Notes: generated by a model from the letters alone, not told the origin. Numbered from the stretch's first letter, positions 35,709 through 44,916 are shown. The stretch is DNA of 64,000 nucleotides from Agromyces terreus (GCF_009749465.1 NZ_WBIS01000002.1:248001-312000); one strand, 5' to 3'. Program-made: numbers and translations.

Positions 35709-36602
35709 TCAGTGCGGCGGGGCGAGCGCGTCGTCCGACGCGAGCGCGGTGGATGCCGAGCACCCGAGCTCGCCGGGCTGCAACTGCACGCTCGAGACGT
35801 GCAGCCGCTCGACCCGCCCACCGTCGGCGCGGAGGAGGAGGCAGTCGTCGGGCGTGCCCATCGCGAGCCCGATCCGGTCGCCGTCTCGCGCGACCTGCAC
35901 CTGGGCAGCGACCTCGCGCTCGCCGGTCGGGGCCTCGAGCCGGGCCGTGATCTCGGCGGCGATCGCCTCGGCCGTCGGGCCGTCGGCCGCGTCGCTCGCG
36001 CCGCCGGCGTTCGCGAGCACGTCGGTCGCGACCGCTTCGGCGTTGTCGGGAACGACGATGATCGGACGGGAGTCGGCCTCAGGCACCACGGTCTCGGGTG
36101 AGGGCGTCGCGCAGTCGACGACGCGCGCGATCGCGCCGTCGTCGTCCCATCCGGCCGTCGGACCCCAGCGATCGAGTTCGACGCGCAGGCACAGCTCGCC
36201 GGTCGTTTCCTCGTCGTCCGAGAAGCGGTGCGTCCTGCTCGCCAGCACGAGTGCGCCCACCGGCTCCTGCCAGCTCTCGGTTCCGGATGCCTCGATCCCC
36301 ACGAGTCGGAGCGCCGAGGCGTAGTCCGGCGATCCGGGGTCGAGCATCTCGTCGAGTTCCTCCGGGACGCCGGTGTCGGCGAGGAGCGGCAGCGCCCGCC
36401 TCGCGTACTCCTGGATCGCGTCGGCGGGGTCGTCCAGGCCCGATTCGCCGGCGATGCCCGCGATCTCGCGCGCGATGTCCGCGGCATCCGCTCGGAGTCC
36501 TCGGTCGAGCCGGTCGTCCGTCGACGCCGCATCGGCGCAACCCGTGAGGCCGATGAGCACGACGATGCTCCCGACCGCGATGACCCCCATGCCCGCCCGC
36601 AT
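35709..36602 (-). CDS. hypothetical lipoprotein
   Basis: 297 residues, unknown family. An N-terminal signal (VIAVGSIVVLIGLTGC) ends in a lipobox with Cys22, so it is secreted and lipid-anchored. The mature protein is acidic; LADTGVPEELDEMLDP and a repeated Ala/Glu/Thr-rich stretch stand out, with single cysteines late in the chain (CLRVEL, VVDCATP, DDCLLL, LGCSAS) that could form disulfides. The second ATG (residue 5) is an alternative start. It lies upstream of dcd on the same strand but dcd has its own promoter. Function not assigned. Confidence 0.75.
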   Translation of the reverse strand: MRAGMGVIAVGSIVVLIGLTGCADAASTDDRLDRGLRADAADIAREIAGIAGESGLDDPADAIQEYARRALPLLADTGVPEELDEMLDPGSPDYASALRLVGIEASGTESWQEPVGALVLASRTHRFSDDEETTGELCLRVELDRWGPTAGWDDDGAIARVVDCATPSPETVVPEADSRPIIVVPDNAEAVATDVLANAGGASDAADGPTAEAIAAEITARLEAPTGEREVAAQVQVARDGDRIGLAMGTPDDCLLLRADGGRVERLHVSSVQLQPGELGCSASTALASDDALAPPH

Positions 36603-36741
36603 GGGGTCAAGCCTGCCCCATGCCGCATTCCGCCGCCGGCATCGCCGGCCGGCGACGCGAACAGCACGAGGCCGAACACCCGACGCGAACCGGCGGGTTC
36701 GGTTGCTACGATGGTCATCGCTGCATCTCCGGATGCCGCAT

Positions 36742-36815
36742 GCGGATGTAGTTCAATGGTAGAACTTCAGCTTCCCAAGCTGATAGCGCGGGTTCGATTC
36801 CCGTCATCCGCTCCA
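36742..36815 (+). tRNA. tRNA-Gly (anticodon CCC), CCA encoded
   Basis: Acceptor GCGGATG pairs with CATCCGC; D arm GTTC/AATGGTAGAAC; anticodon stem TCAGC/GCTGA with a seven-base loop TTCCCAA, giving CCC; T arm CGGGTTCGATTCCCG. The mature part is 71 nt (36742-36812) and CCA is encoded at 36813-36815. The final A is also the first base of the next gene's ATG. Confidence 0.95.
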
Positions 36816-37162
36816 TGTCACCGGCAGCGAATCCCACCGGTTCGTCCCGTCCGCCGGTCTTCGGCGAGACGGTCGACGACGAGACCCGCTGCGTGCACTA
36901 CGCGACCGCGGTCGACGTCATCGCGATCAGGTTCGCATGCTGCGACCGCTACTACCCGTGCCACAGCTGCCACGCCGAGAGCGCTGACCACCCGGCCGTG
37001 GTCTGGCCGCGCGGGCGATGGGGCGAACGGGCCGTCCTCTGCGGTGTCTGCGGCGGCGAGCTCACGATCGAGCAGTATCGCGGCGTCGAGTCCTGTCCGA
37101 ACTGCGACGCGGGATTCAACCCCCGCTGCCGGCTGCACTGGGACCTCTACTTCGAGGCGTGA
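36815..37162 (+). CDS. CHY zinc-finger protein
   Basis: 115-residue zinc-binding protein. Cys/His clusters fit the CHY family: DETRCVHYATAVDVI, then CCDRYYPCHSCH, then LCGVCGGELT, and SCPNCDAGFNPRCRLH. Short actinobacterial members consist of this domain only. The function of bacterial CHY proteins is unclear; redox or zinc handling are possibilities. The ATG at 36815 begins on the last A of the tRNA CCA. No other Met or GTG start occurs before the first cysteines, so the overlap appears real and the gene may be co-transcribed with the tRNA. Confidence 0.8.
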   Translation: MSPAANPTGSSRPPVFGETVDDETRCVHYATAVDVIAIRFACCDRYYPCHSCHAESADHPAVVWPRGRWGERAVLCGVCGGELTIEQYRGVESCPNCDAGFNPRCRLHWDLYFEA

Positions 37163-37218
37163 TGCCGCGATGGCGGCGTCCGTACCGTCCAGGCCGTCTC
37201 GAGGGCGACCGCCGCCTC

Positions 37219-38181
37219 CTAGTCGGCGGCGTCGGCGTCGGCGAGACCGTGGGCCGCGAGAAAGTGCTCGGCGTCGAGAGCTGCGGCGCAGCCCGTGCCG
37301 GCGGCGGTGATGGCCTGTCGGTAGCGCTTGTCGACCAGGTCGCCGCAGGCGAAGACGCCGGGGAGATTCGTCTGGGTCGACGGATGCGCCACCCGCACGT
37401 AGCCGTCGGCGTCGAGTTCGACCTGCCCCGCGACGAGGGAGCTGCGCGGGTCGTGCCCGATCGCGATGAACAGTCCGGTCGCGTCGAGGGTGGCACCCTC
37501 ACCGGTACGGGTGTCGCGCAACCGGAGTCGCTCGAGTCCGTCCTCGCCCTCGGCTGCGACGACCTCGGCATTCCAGTAGGGGCGGATCTTGGGATTGGAC
37601 AGCGCGCGTTCCTGCATGATCCGCGACCCTCGCAGGGCGTCGCGGCGGTGCACGAGCGTGACGGAGTCGGCGAATCGGGTGAGGAACATCGCCTCTTCGA
37701 GCGCGGAGTCACCGCCGCCGACGACGGCGATGTCCTTGCCTCTGAAGAAGAAGCCGTCGCATGTGGCGCACCAGGACACGCCGCGGCCGGTCAGTCGTTC
37801 CTCGCCTTCGACGCCGAGCTTGCGGTAGGCGGAACCCATCGCGAGGACGACGGCGTGCGACCGGTACTCCTCGCCGTTGATGGTGCGGATCGTCTTGACA
37901 TCGGCGGCCAACTCGACCTCGGTCGCGTCGTCGTAGACGATGCGGGCGCCGAAGCGTTCGGCCTGCTGACGCATCTGCTCCATCAGCTGCGGCCCCATGA
38001 TGCCCTCGGCGAAGCCGGGGAAGTTCTCCACCTCGGTGGTCGTGACGAGGGCCCCGCCCGCTTCGACCGAGCTGGCGAGCACGACGGGTCGCAGGCCCGC
38101 CCTCGCGAGGTACACCGCGGCGGTGTACCCCGACGGGCCGGAGCCGATGACGACGACGTTCTCGATGGTCTGGTCGCTCAT
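37219..38181 (-). CDS. trxB: thioredoxin reductase
   Basis: 320-residue FAD/NADPH enzyme. FAD site [20 protein letters not shown]; redox pair CATC (Cys138, Cys141); NADPH site [12 protein letters not shown] with VHRRD; C-terminal [19 protein letters not shown]. The ATG at 38181 overlaps the ArsC stop (ATGA), making it the last gene of the arsenic operon. Here it probably regenerates thioredoxin-coupled arsenate reductases. A housekeeping copy next to trxA is expected elsewhere. Confidence 0.94.
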   Translation of the reverse strand: MSDQTIENVVVIGSGPSGYTAAVYLARAGLRPVVLASSVEAGGALVTTTEVENFPGFAEGIMGPQLMEQMRQQAERFGARIVYDDATEVELAADVKTIRTINGEEYRSHAVVLAMGSAYRKLGVEGEERLTGRGVSWCATCDGFFFRGKDIAVVGGGDSALEEAMFLTRFADSVTLVHRRDALRGSRIMQERALSNPKIRPYWNAEVVAAEGEDGLERLRLRDTRTGEGATLDATGLFIAIGHDPRSSLVAGQVELDADGYVRVAHPSTQTNLPGVFACGDLVDKRYRQAITAAGTGCAAALDAEHFLAAHGLADADAAD

Positions 38182-38840
38182 TCGCCGATCTCCAGAGTCT
38201 GCAGCAGGTGTTCGATGCGGTCGCGGATCTCGTCGCGGACGCGACGGACCTCGTCGAGGGTCAGGTGCTCGGGATCGTCGAGCGCCCAGTCGAGGTATCG
38301 CTTGCCCGGGTAGATCGGGCAGGCGTCGCCGCATCCCATCGTGACGACGACGTCGGCGGCCTGCACGACGTCGTCGGTCAGCGGCTTCGGGAACTCCCGG
38401 CTCGAGTCGAGCCCGAGCTCGTCGAGCACGGCCACGACGTCGGGGTTCAGGTCGGCCGCGGGCATGGAGCCCGCGGATCGCACGTGCACGCGATCGCCGG
38501 CGATGCTGTGGGTCAGCACGGCGGCCATCTGCGAGCGCCCCGAGTTCTGTTCGCAGACGAAGAGCACCTCCGGAACGTCGTGGGCGAGCGCCCCCTTCGC
38601 CTGGGCCAGCGCGGCCAGGCGATCGGTCGCGAAGCGCCGCACGTTGTTGGCGAGGTGGGCCTTGACGGTCGACGTTCGCAGGAGCGCCGTGTAGGACTCG
38701 AGCACGTACCGCTCGACCGTCTCGGCGTTGAAGGTGCCGTCGAAGAGCCCGGTGAGTTCGAGGGCGAGGTCGTGGAGGTAACGCTCGGGATAGCTGATGC
38801 CGGGCAGTGCCCGCCGGCCCGCGGTGTCGAGTCCGGACAT
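38178..38840 (-). CDS. arsC: arsenate reductase, LMW phosphatase fold with N-terminal helical domain
   Basis: 220 residues. Residues 1-80 form a helical domain with [16 protein letters not shown] and [14 protein letters not shown], also found between the ArsR and ArsC parts of the fusion at 40094. The catalytic P-loop is [13 protein letters not shown] (Cys near residue 95), and [16 protein letters not shown] carries the additional cysteines used in the redox relay. It reduces arsenate to arsenite. It starts 2 nt after the shorter arsC and overlaps trxB. Confidence 0.92.
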   Translation of the reverse strand: MSGLDTAGRRALPGISYPERYLHDLALELTGLFDGTFNAETVERYVLESYTALLRTSTVKAHLANNVRRFATDRLAALAQAKGALAHDVPEVLFVCEQNSGRSQMAAVLTHSIAGDRVHVRSAGSMPAADLNPDVVAVLDELGLDSSREFPKPLTDDVVQAADVVVTMGCGDACPIYPGKRYLDWALDDPEHLTLDEVRRVRDEIRDRIEHLLQTLEIGE

Positions 38841-38842
38841 CG

Positions 38843-39253
38843 CTAGGCCGCCGGGGCGATCTCGGCGATCAGCGCTTCGACGCGCCGGCGGATCTCGTCG
38901 CGGATCGGGCGGACGGCCTCGATGCCCTGGCCGGCCGGGTCCTGGAGCTCCCAGTCCTCGTAGCGCTTGCCCGGGAAGATCGGGCAGGCGTCGCCGCAGC
39001 CCATCGTGATCACGACGTCGGATTCCTTCACGGCGTCGACGGTGAGGATCTTCGGGGTGTTGTCGGCGATGTCGATGCCCGCCTCGGCCATCGCCTCGAC
39101 GGCGACGGGGTTGATCCGATCCTTGGGCTCGGATCCGGCCGACAGCACCTCGACGCGCCCGCCGGCGAGCTCGCGGAGGAACCCGGCGGCCATTTGCGAG
39201 CGACCCGCGTTGTGGACGCAGACGAACAGGACGGAAGGCTTCTCAGTGGTCAT
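38843..39253 (-). CDS. arsC: arsenate reductase, short LMW phosphatase type
   Basis: 136 residues, catalytic domain only. P-loop [13 protein letters not shown] (Cys13) and [19 protein letters not shown]. It belongs to the same group as the other two ArsC domains in the operon but lacks the N-terminal helices. Preceded by AqpS with a 22-nt gap. Three arsenate reductase domains in one operon suggest specialisation to thioredoxin or mycothiol/mycoredoxin systems. Confidence 0.92.
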   Translation of the reverse strand: MTTEKPSVLFVCVHNAGRSQMAAGFLRELAGGRVEVLSAGSEPKDRINPVAVEAMAEAGIDIADNTPKILTVDAVKESDVVITMGCGDACPIFPGKRYEDWELQDPAGQGIEAVRPIRDEIRRRVEALIAEIAPAA

Positions 39254-39275
39254 ATCAGCAATGATAGACCATCAT

Positions 39276-40079
39276 CTATGAATTGGCCACCGGGGTCGGC
39301 CGGTCAGCCGCCGACGGGCTCGCGGCCTCGTCCAGCCGGGCAGCCTCGACCGGACTCGGGACCGGCTTCGGCGAACCGATCGGGAAGAGCAACGAGACGA
39401 GCGCGACGCCCACCAACCCCCCGAGGAGTTGCGCGCCGATGAACGGGGCCACGGACGTCGGGGCGATGCCGGCGAACGTGTCCGAGAACACCCGCCCGAT
39501 CGTGACGGCGGGGTTGGCGAAGGACGTGGAGCTGGTGAACCAGTAGGCCGCACCGATGTAGGCGCCGACGGCCGCCGGGATGATGCTCGTCCGGCCGGCA
39601 CGGACCAGGCCGAAGATGACCAGCACGAGGCCGGCGGTCGCCACCGCCTCGGCGAGGAACGCGGCCGGTGCGGCCCGATCGGTGGACGAGATCGCGGCGG
39701 GCGCGCCGAACATCGCATTCGCGAGGAGCGCCCCGCCGACGGCGCCGAACACCTGCGCCGCGACGTACGGCGCGAGATCGGCTGCCTGGAACCCGCCGGG
39801 CCCGCCCCTGCGATGCAGCGCCCAGTCCGCGAGGGAGACGACGGGGTTGAAATGGGCGCCGGAGAGGGGCGCGAATACGGCGATCAGCACGGCGAGGCCG
39901 AGGGTCGTCGCGAGGCTGTTCTCGAGCAGTTGCAGTCCGACATCGCCGGGGGAGAGTTCCGATGCGGCGATCCCCGACCCGACGACGATCGCGACGAGCA
40001 GTCCGGTGCCGAGGAACTCCGCGAGGAGCCGGCGGGCGAGCGGGGCGGATTCGGGTCGGGGTGACTCGTCGGAGGCCAT
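39276..40079 (-). CDS. aquaglyceroporin (AqpS-like) in the arsenic operon
   Basis: 267-residue MIP-family channel with six helices and two half-helices. The first pore motif is modified, SGAHFNPVVS (NPV for NPA); the second is FANPAVT. N- and C-termini are Pro/Ala-rich. In ars operons this channel type (AqpS of Sinorhizobium) provides a downhill exit for arsenite made by ArsC, in place of ArsB/Acr3 pumps. No pump gene is visible here. The ATG at 40079 follows the ArsR-ArsC fusion by 14 nt. Confidence 0.88.
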   Translation of the reverse strand: MASDESPRPESAPLARRLLAEFLGTGLLVAIVVGSGIAASELSPGDVGLQLLENSLATTLGLAVLIAVFAPLSGAHFNPVVSLADWALHRRGGPGGFQAADLAPYVAAQVFGAVGGALLANAMFGAPAAISSTDRAAPAAFLAEAVATAGLVLVIFGLVRAGRTSIIPAAVGAYIGAAYWFTSSTSFANPAVTIGRVFSDTFAGIAPTSVAPFIGAQLLGGLVGVALVSLLFPIGSPKPVPSPVEAARLDEAASPSAADRPTPVANS

Positions 40080-40093
40080 TGATCCTGTCGATC

Positions 40094-40981
40094 TCAGAGG
40101 GTGGTGAGCAGTTCGCGGATGCGGCGCTCGATGTCGTCCCGGATGTCGCGGACGTCCGCGAGCGGCTTGCCGACCGGGTCGGGAAGGTCCCAGTCGAGGT
40201 ACCGGCGGCCGGGGTAGATCGGACACGCGTCCCCGCAGCCCATGGTGATCACGACGTCGGCCGCCCGGACGACCTCGTCCGTCAGCGGCTTCGGGTACTC
40301 GCCCGCGAGCGGCACCCCGATCTCGTCGAGCGCCGTGAGCACCGAGCTGCGGACCTCGCTCGCCGGATCCGAGCCGGCGGTTCGCACGTGGACCTTGTCT
40401 CCGGCCAAGTGCCGCAGGATCGCGGACGCCATCTGCGACCTGCCCGCGTTCTGCACGCACACGAACAGCACCTCGGGAACGACCCGGGTCGGCATGGGCT
40501 CGGCACGGGCCAGCGCCTCGAGCCGATCGGCCGCGAACCGCGCGGCGAGCGAGGGCACCCTCGGCCCCGGGGAGGGGCGCGCGGCAAGCAGCTCGTAGCT
40601 CTCGCGAACGTAGCGCTCGACCGTCTCGGAGCCGAAGGTGCCGCGGAAGCGCTCGCCCAGGTCCTGGATGACGCGGTCGAGGATCGGATCGACGTCGACC
40701 TCGACATCGGGCCGGCCGAGCATCTCGGCGATGCGATCGGCGTGCGCCGGAGCCAGCGAGTACCAGGTGCGGCGTCCGTCGGGTTCGCGGACCAGCAGCC
40801 CCTCGTCCATGAGCGTCTTCACGTGATGGCTGACGGTCGGCTGCCGGAGGCCGAGCTCGTCGGCGATGCGGCCGACCAGGACGCGGCCGTCGGGCGCGGC
40901 CAGGATGCTGCGGAGGATGTGCGCTCGCGTCGGATCCGCGACGAGCCGGAGCTCCCGTGTGCCTTCGATCTCCGGATCCAT
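40094..40981 (-). CDS. ArsR-ArsC fusion: arsenic repressor fused to arsenate reductase
   Basis: 295 residues. Residues 1-95 are an ArsR winged helix: TRAHILRSILAAPDG, LRQPTVSHHVKTLMDEGLL, EPDGRRTWYSL. No clear ArsR cysteine pair lies in the recognition helix, so the metalloid site may be elsewhere. Residues about 95-165 are the same helical domain as in the ArsC at 38178 (SETVERYVRESYELLA). Residues 165-295 are ArsC, with [13 protein letters not shown] and [16 protein letters not shown]. First gene of the operon; the start codon lies within a palindrome, consistent with autorepression. Confidence 0.93.
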   Translation of the reverse strand: MDPEIEGTRELRLVADPTRAHILRSILAAPDGRVLVGRIADELGLRQPTVSHHVKTLMDEGLLVREPDGRRTWYSLAPAHADRIAEMLGRPDVEVDVDPILDRVIQDLGERFRGTFGSETVERYVRESYELLAARPSPGPRVPSLAARFAADRLEALARAEPMPTRVVPEVLFVCVQNAGRSQMASAILRHLAGDKVHVRTAGSDPASEVRSSVLTALDEIGVPLAGEYPKPLTDEVVRAADVVITMGCGDACPIYPGRRYLDWDLPDPVGKPLADVRDIRDDIERRIRELLTTL

Positions 40982-40996
40982 AGATACGAGTCTATG
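40979..40996. promoter_or_regulatory. ars operator overlapping the ArsR start codon and -10 box
   Basis: Perfect inverted repeat CATAGA-N6-TCTATG. On the minus strand it contains the -10-like TAGACT (40994-40989), 7 nt from the ATG at 40981, so the transcript is probably leaderless and a bound repressor would block both promoter and start. Confidence 0.7.
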
Positions 40997-41033
40997 GCAG
41001 GAGGCGGGGCGGGAGGCGGATCTCGTTTGCGAA

Positions 41034-41050
41034 ATACCCCCTAGGGGTAT
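41034..41050. promoter_or_regulatory. copper-responsive operator (CsoR-like) before the CPH ATPase
   Basis: ATACCCC-CTA-GGGGTAT, an inverted repeat 11 bp before the start of the ATPase gene. Its core TACCCC-N3-GGGGTA recurs at 47766-47780 before the other copper gene set. G-rich half-sites of this kind are CsoR targets. Confidence 0.75.
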
Positions 41051-41061
41051 ATCGTGGCCGC

Positions 41062-43302
41062 ATGAGCGAGACGCACGGTCGTCACGACCACACCAGGCAG
41101 GCGCAGCACGACGCGCACGGCGAACAACGCCACGACGCACACGCGGGCCACCACGCGCACGCGGGCCACCACGCGCACGGCGGCGAGAGCCCCGACGCGC
41201 ACGCGGGGCATTCCGGCCACGGCGACCACGTCGCCGCGTTCCGCCGTCTGTTCTGGATCATGCTCGTCATCGCCGTGCCGGTCATCGGCTTCAGCGGCAT
41301 GTTCGCGTCGATCCTGGGCTACCCCCTGCCGGATGCCGCGTGGGTCGCGTGGGTCTCCCCCGTGCTCGGCACCGTCATGTACGTGTGGGGCGGCCGGCCG
41401 TTCCTCACCGGCGCCGTCTCCGAGCTGAGGGCACGCAAGCCGGGCATGATGCTCCTCATCGCGCTGGCGATCACGGTCGCCTTCCTCGCCTCGTGGGGCG
41501 CGAGCCTCGGCCTGCTGCACCACGAACTCGACTTCTGGTGGGAGCTCGCCCTCCTCATCGTCATCATGCTGCTCGGCCACTGGATCGAGATGCGCTCGCT
41601 CGCGCAGACCTCGTCCGCGCTCGAGTCGCTCGCGGCCCTGCTGCCCGACGAGGCCGAACGCATCGAGGGCGGCACTGCGGATGCCTCCGGCGAAGCCGAC
41701 ACCGGAGGCGACACCGACCGCGGCACCGACCGCGGCACCGGGGCAACGACCGTGAAGGTCGCGCCGTCCGATCTCGTCGTCGGCGACCTCGTCATCGTGC
41801 GCCCGGGCGGCCGGGTGCCCGCAGACGGCGTGATCACCGAGGGCGCGGCCGCCGTCGACGAGTCGATGATCACGGGCGAGTCGCGCACCGTCGGCCGCGA
41901 GCCGGGCGACGCGGTCGTCGCGGGCACGGTGGCCACCGACTCAGCCATCAGGGTGCGCGTCTCGGCGGTCGGCGACGACACGGCCCTGGCCGGCATCCGT
42001 CGCCTCGTCGCCGAGGCGCAGAACTCGACCTCGCGCGCGCAGCGGCTGGCCGATACCGCGGCCGGCTGGCTGTTCTGGTTCGCGCTCGGCTCGGCCGTGC
42101 TGACCGCGATCGTCTGGACCCTCGTCGGGCAGCCCGACGACGCCGTCATCCGCACCATCACCGTGCTCGTCATCGCCTGCCCGCATGCGCTGGGGCTCGC
42201 GATCCCGCTCGTCGTCGCCATCGCGACCGAACGCGCGGCGAAGGGTGGTGTGCTCGTCAAGGACCGCCTGGCCCTCGAGAGCATGCGCACCGTGTCGGCG
42301 GTGCTCTTCGACAAGACCGGAACGCTCACGAAGGGCGAGCCCGTCGTCACGCACATCGCGACCGCAGGGGGCCGCACCGACGACGAGGTGCTCGCACTCG
42401 CGGCCGCCGCCGAGTCCGACAGCGAGCATCCGCTCGCCCGGGCGATCCTGCAGGCGGCCGCCGCGCGCGAGCTCGCGGTCCCGCGCGCGGTCGAGTTCCG
42501 CGCATCGCCCGCCGAGGGCGTCACCGCCGTCGTCGACGGCACGTCGGTCTCGGTCGGCGGACCGGCCATGCTGAACCGTCACGGGCTGGAGGGCCTCGAC
42601 GAGACATCCGCGTGGCGCGATCAGGGCGCCATCATCCTGCACGTGATCGCCGACGCCTCGACCGGCTCAGTGCGGCGCGGCGAGGTGATCGGCGCCCTCG
42701 CCCTCGCCGACGAGGTGCGACCCGAGTCGCGCGAGGCCGTCGACGCGCTGCACGCGCTCGACGTGCAGGTCGTCATGATCACGGGCGACGCCGAGGCGGT
42801 CGCGCAGTCGGTCGCCGCAGAGCTCGGCATCGACCGGGTGTTCGCGGGCGTGCGCCCCGAAGACAAGGCGGCCAAGGTCGCCGAACTGCAGCGCGAGGGC
42901 CGCCGCGTGGCGATGGTCGGCGACGGCGTCAACGACGCCCCGGCGCTCGCGCAGGCCGAGGTCGGCATCGCCATCGGCGCCGGCACCGACGTCGCGATCG
43001 CGTCCGCCGGCGTCATCCTCGCGAGCGACGACCCCCGCTCGGTGCTCTCGGTCATCGAGCTCTCGCGCGCGAGCTACCGCAAGATGAAGCAGAACCTCTG
43101 GTGGGCGGCGGGCTACAACCTCGTGTCGGTCCCGCTCGCGGCGGGCGTGCTGGCGCCCATCGGCTTCGTGCTGCCCATGGCCGTCGGCGCGATCCTGATG
43201 TCGCTGTCGACCGTCGTCGTCGCGGTGAACGCGCAGTTCCTGCGCCGCCTCGACCTCTCCCCCGAGGTCAGCACCCGCGCGGTGCTCGAGCGCGCGATCT
43301 GA
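41062..43302 (+). CDS. heavy-metal P-type ATPase, CPH (CopB-like) class
   Basis: 746 residues. The N-terminus (about residues 5-56) is very His/Asp-rich, with repeated HAGHHAHAGHH stretches, and no Cys metal-binding domain. Membrane motif CPH at 373-375 (VIACPHALGLA) in place of CPC marks P1B-3 ATPases, often Cu(II)/Ag(I) or Cu(I) exporters. Phosphorylation site DKTGT (Asp417), actuator TGES, SEHPLA and TGDAEAVAQS hinge follow. An Asp/Gly/Thr-rich insert lies between the actuator segments. It is monocistronic with the CsoR-like site just upstream, divergent from the ars operon. Confidence 0.93.
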   Translation: MSETHGRHDHTRQAQHDAHGEQRHDAHAGHHAHAGHHAHGGESPDAHAGHSGHGDHVAAFRRLFWIMLVIAVPVIGFSGMFASILGYPLPDAAWVAWVSPVLGTVMYVWGGRPFLTGAVSELRARKPGMMLLIALAITVAFLASWGASLGLLHHELDFWWELALLIVIMLLGHWIEMRSLAQTSSALESLAALLPDEAERIEGGTADASGEADTGGDTDRGTDRGTGATTVKVAPSDLVVGDLVIVRPGGRVPADGVITEGAAAVDESMITGESRTVGREPGDAVVAGTVATDSAIRVRVSAVGDDTALAGIRRLVAEAQNSTSRAQRLADTAAGWLFWFALGSAVLTAIVWTLVGQPDDAVIRTITVLVIACPHALGLAIPLVVAIATERAAKGGVLVKDRLALESMRTVSAVLFDKTGTLTKGEPVVTHIATAGGRTDDEVLALAAAAESDSEHPLARAILQAAAARELAVPRAVEFRASPAEGVTAVVDGTSVSVGGPAMLNRHGLEGLDETSAWRDQGAIILHVIADASTGSVRRGEVIGALALADEVRPESREAVDALHALDVQVVMITGDAEAVAQSVAAELGIDRVFAGVRPEDKAAKVAELQREGRRVAMVGDGVNDAPALAQAEVGIAIGAGTDVAIASAGVILASDDPRSVLSVIELSRASYRKMKQNLWWAAGYNLVSVPLAAGVLAPIGFVLPMAVGAILMSLSTVVVAVNAQFLRRLDLSPEVSTRAVLERAI

Positions 43303-43322
43303 GGCGATCCGGTCCCGGTCGT

Positions 43323-43353
43323 CGGGTCGAGCGGATGCCCGCCGGCCGACCCG
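43323..43353. terminator. hairpin between convergent ATPase and MATE genes
   Basis: CGGGTCG (43323-43329) pairs with CGACCCG (43347-43353) across a 17-nt loop in a 51-bp intergenic space, suitable as a bidirectional terminator. Confidence 0.5.
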
Positions 43354-44841
43354 TCACCGCCTGCGGCTGAGCCGGCGACCGAGCCGCGCGACGCCGGATG
43401 CCTCCTGCACGGGAATCGCGCCCGTCACGACGGCGTCGACGTTCATCGATCCGTCGACGGGTCCGACGACCGCGATCGGGGTGGTCGGCGTCGCGGTGCG
43501 CGGTTCGACCCGCATGCGCCCGAGGCGCCGGTGCTCGCGCACGTATGCCGGCACGAGCAGGGCGGCCGCGCCCAGCCAGGCGAGCGGGTTGCTCCACACC
43601 ACGCCGACGAATCCGAACGCCGCGCCGAGCACGACCGCCGCCCCCACGCGCATCACGAGCTCGATCACGCCGGTGACGGTCGGCACGACCGTGTGCCCGA
43701 GCCCCTGAAGCGTGCCGCGCAGCACGAACAGCACGCCGAGCGCCGAGTACGTGAACCCGTTGACGGCGAGCATGAGCCCGGCGTCGGCGACGACCGCGTC
43801 GGAGCCGGCGCCGACGAAGAGCCGCACGAGATCCTCGCCGAAGACGATGAGGGGCACGCCGACGATCACCGCCGTTCCGATCGACATCCACGTCGCCTGC
43901 ACCGCGCCGCGACGCACCCGGTCGGGGCGGTGGCCGCCGAGGTTCTGGGCCGCGAACATCGAGGCGGCCAGGCCGAGCGAGGCGAGCAGCGCGACCGCGA
44001 GCGAGTCGATGCGCGAGGCCGTCGTGTACGAGGCGACCGCGTCGGCGCCGAGCCCGTTGAGCGCGACCTGCACGGTGAGCGTGCCGATCGCGATGATCGA
44101 GGCCTGGAACCCCATCGGCAGGCCGACGCGGAGATGCTCGCCGACGTCGGCCCGCGACATCCGCCAGTCCTCGCGGTGCAGGTGCAGCACGGGCACGCGG
44201 CGGCGCACGAAGTCGAGGCAGAGGGCGACCGACACGGCCTGCGCGACGACGGTCGCGAGTGCCGCGCCCGCGACGCCCCAGCCGAGCGGGCCGACCATCA
44301 GCACGACGAGGCCGACGTTCAGCGCGCAGGACACGGTGAGGAACACGAGGGGGGTGCGGGAGTCGCCGATCGCACGGATGATCGCCGACAGGTAGTTGAA
44401 GAACATCACGGCGGATGCCCCGAGGAAGCTGATCTGCGTGAACACCGTCGCCTCGGCGAGCAGCTCCTCGGGCGTCTGGAGGAGCCGCAGCGCGGGCTCG
44501 GCGATGAGCGGCGCGAGCGCCGTCAGGAGCACGCTCATCGCGCCCGTCAGCAGCGTGCCGGTCGCGACCGAGCGGCGGACGGCGACGTGGTCGCGCGCGC
44601 CGAACGCCTGCGCGGTCGGGATGGCGAAGCCCGAGGTGACGCCCCACGCGAACCCGAGCAGGAGGAACAGCAGCGCGCCCGTGGCGCCGACGGCGGCGAG
44701 CGAGTCGATGCCGAGATGCCGGCCGACGACGATCGCGTCGACCACCTGGTACAGCTGCTGCACGACGTTGCCGATGAGCAGCGGCACCGCGAACACGAGG
44801 ATGACGCGCCACGGCGCGCCGGTGGTGAGGCTGGTGGCCAT
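43354..44841 (-). CDS. MATE-family multidrug efflux transporter
   Basis: 495-residue polytopic protein with about 12 helices in two halves. N-terminal FAVPLLIGNVVQQLYQVVDAIVVGRHLG is a clear MATE signature; FNYLSAIIRAIGDSRTPL is the second. The second half repeats the pattern (LFVLRGTLQGLGHTVVP). A long cytoplasmic C-terminal tail with Thr/Pro/Arg is unusual. Transport is H+- or Na+-coupled drug export. GGAG lies 6 nt before the ATG at 44841. A perfect 14-bp palindrome within its promoter suggests control by an unlinked repressor. Confidence 0.93.
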   Translation of the reverse strand: MATSLTTGAPWRVILVFAVPLLIGNVVQQLYQVVDAIVVGRHLGIDSLAAVGATGALLFLLLGFAWGVTSGFAIPTAQAFGARDHVAVRRSVATGTLLTGAMSVLLTALAPLIAEPALRLLQTPEELLAEATVFTQISFLGASAVMFFNYLSAIIRAIGDSRTPLVFLTVSCALNVGLVVLMVGPLGWGVAGAALATVVAQAVSVALCLDFVRRRVPVLHLHREDWRMSRADVGEHLRVGLPMGFQASIIAIGTLTVQVALNGLGADAVASYTTASRIDSLAVALLASLGLAASMFAAQNLGGHRPDRVRRGAVQATWMSIGTAVIVGVPLIVFGEDLVRLFVGAGSDAVVADAGLMLAVNGFTYSALGVLFVLRGTLQGLGHTVVPTVTGVIELVMRVGAAVVLGAAFGFVGVVWSNPLAWLGAAALLVPAYVREHRRLGRMRVEPRTATPTTPIAVVGPVDGSMNVDAVVTGAIPVQEASGVARLGRRLSRRR

Positions 44842-44916
44842 GGGCTGCTCCGGGCGGATCGAACGGGATGGACGGATGCCGCGAACGGCGCAGGGCGCGC
44901 TCGTCGCGCCCGAGAC

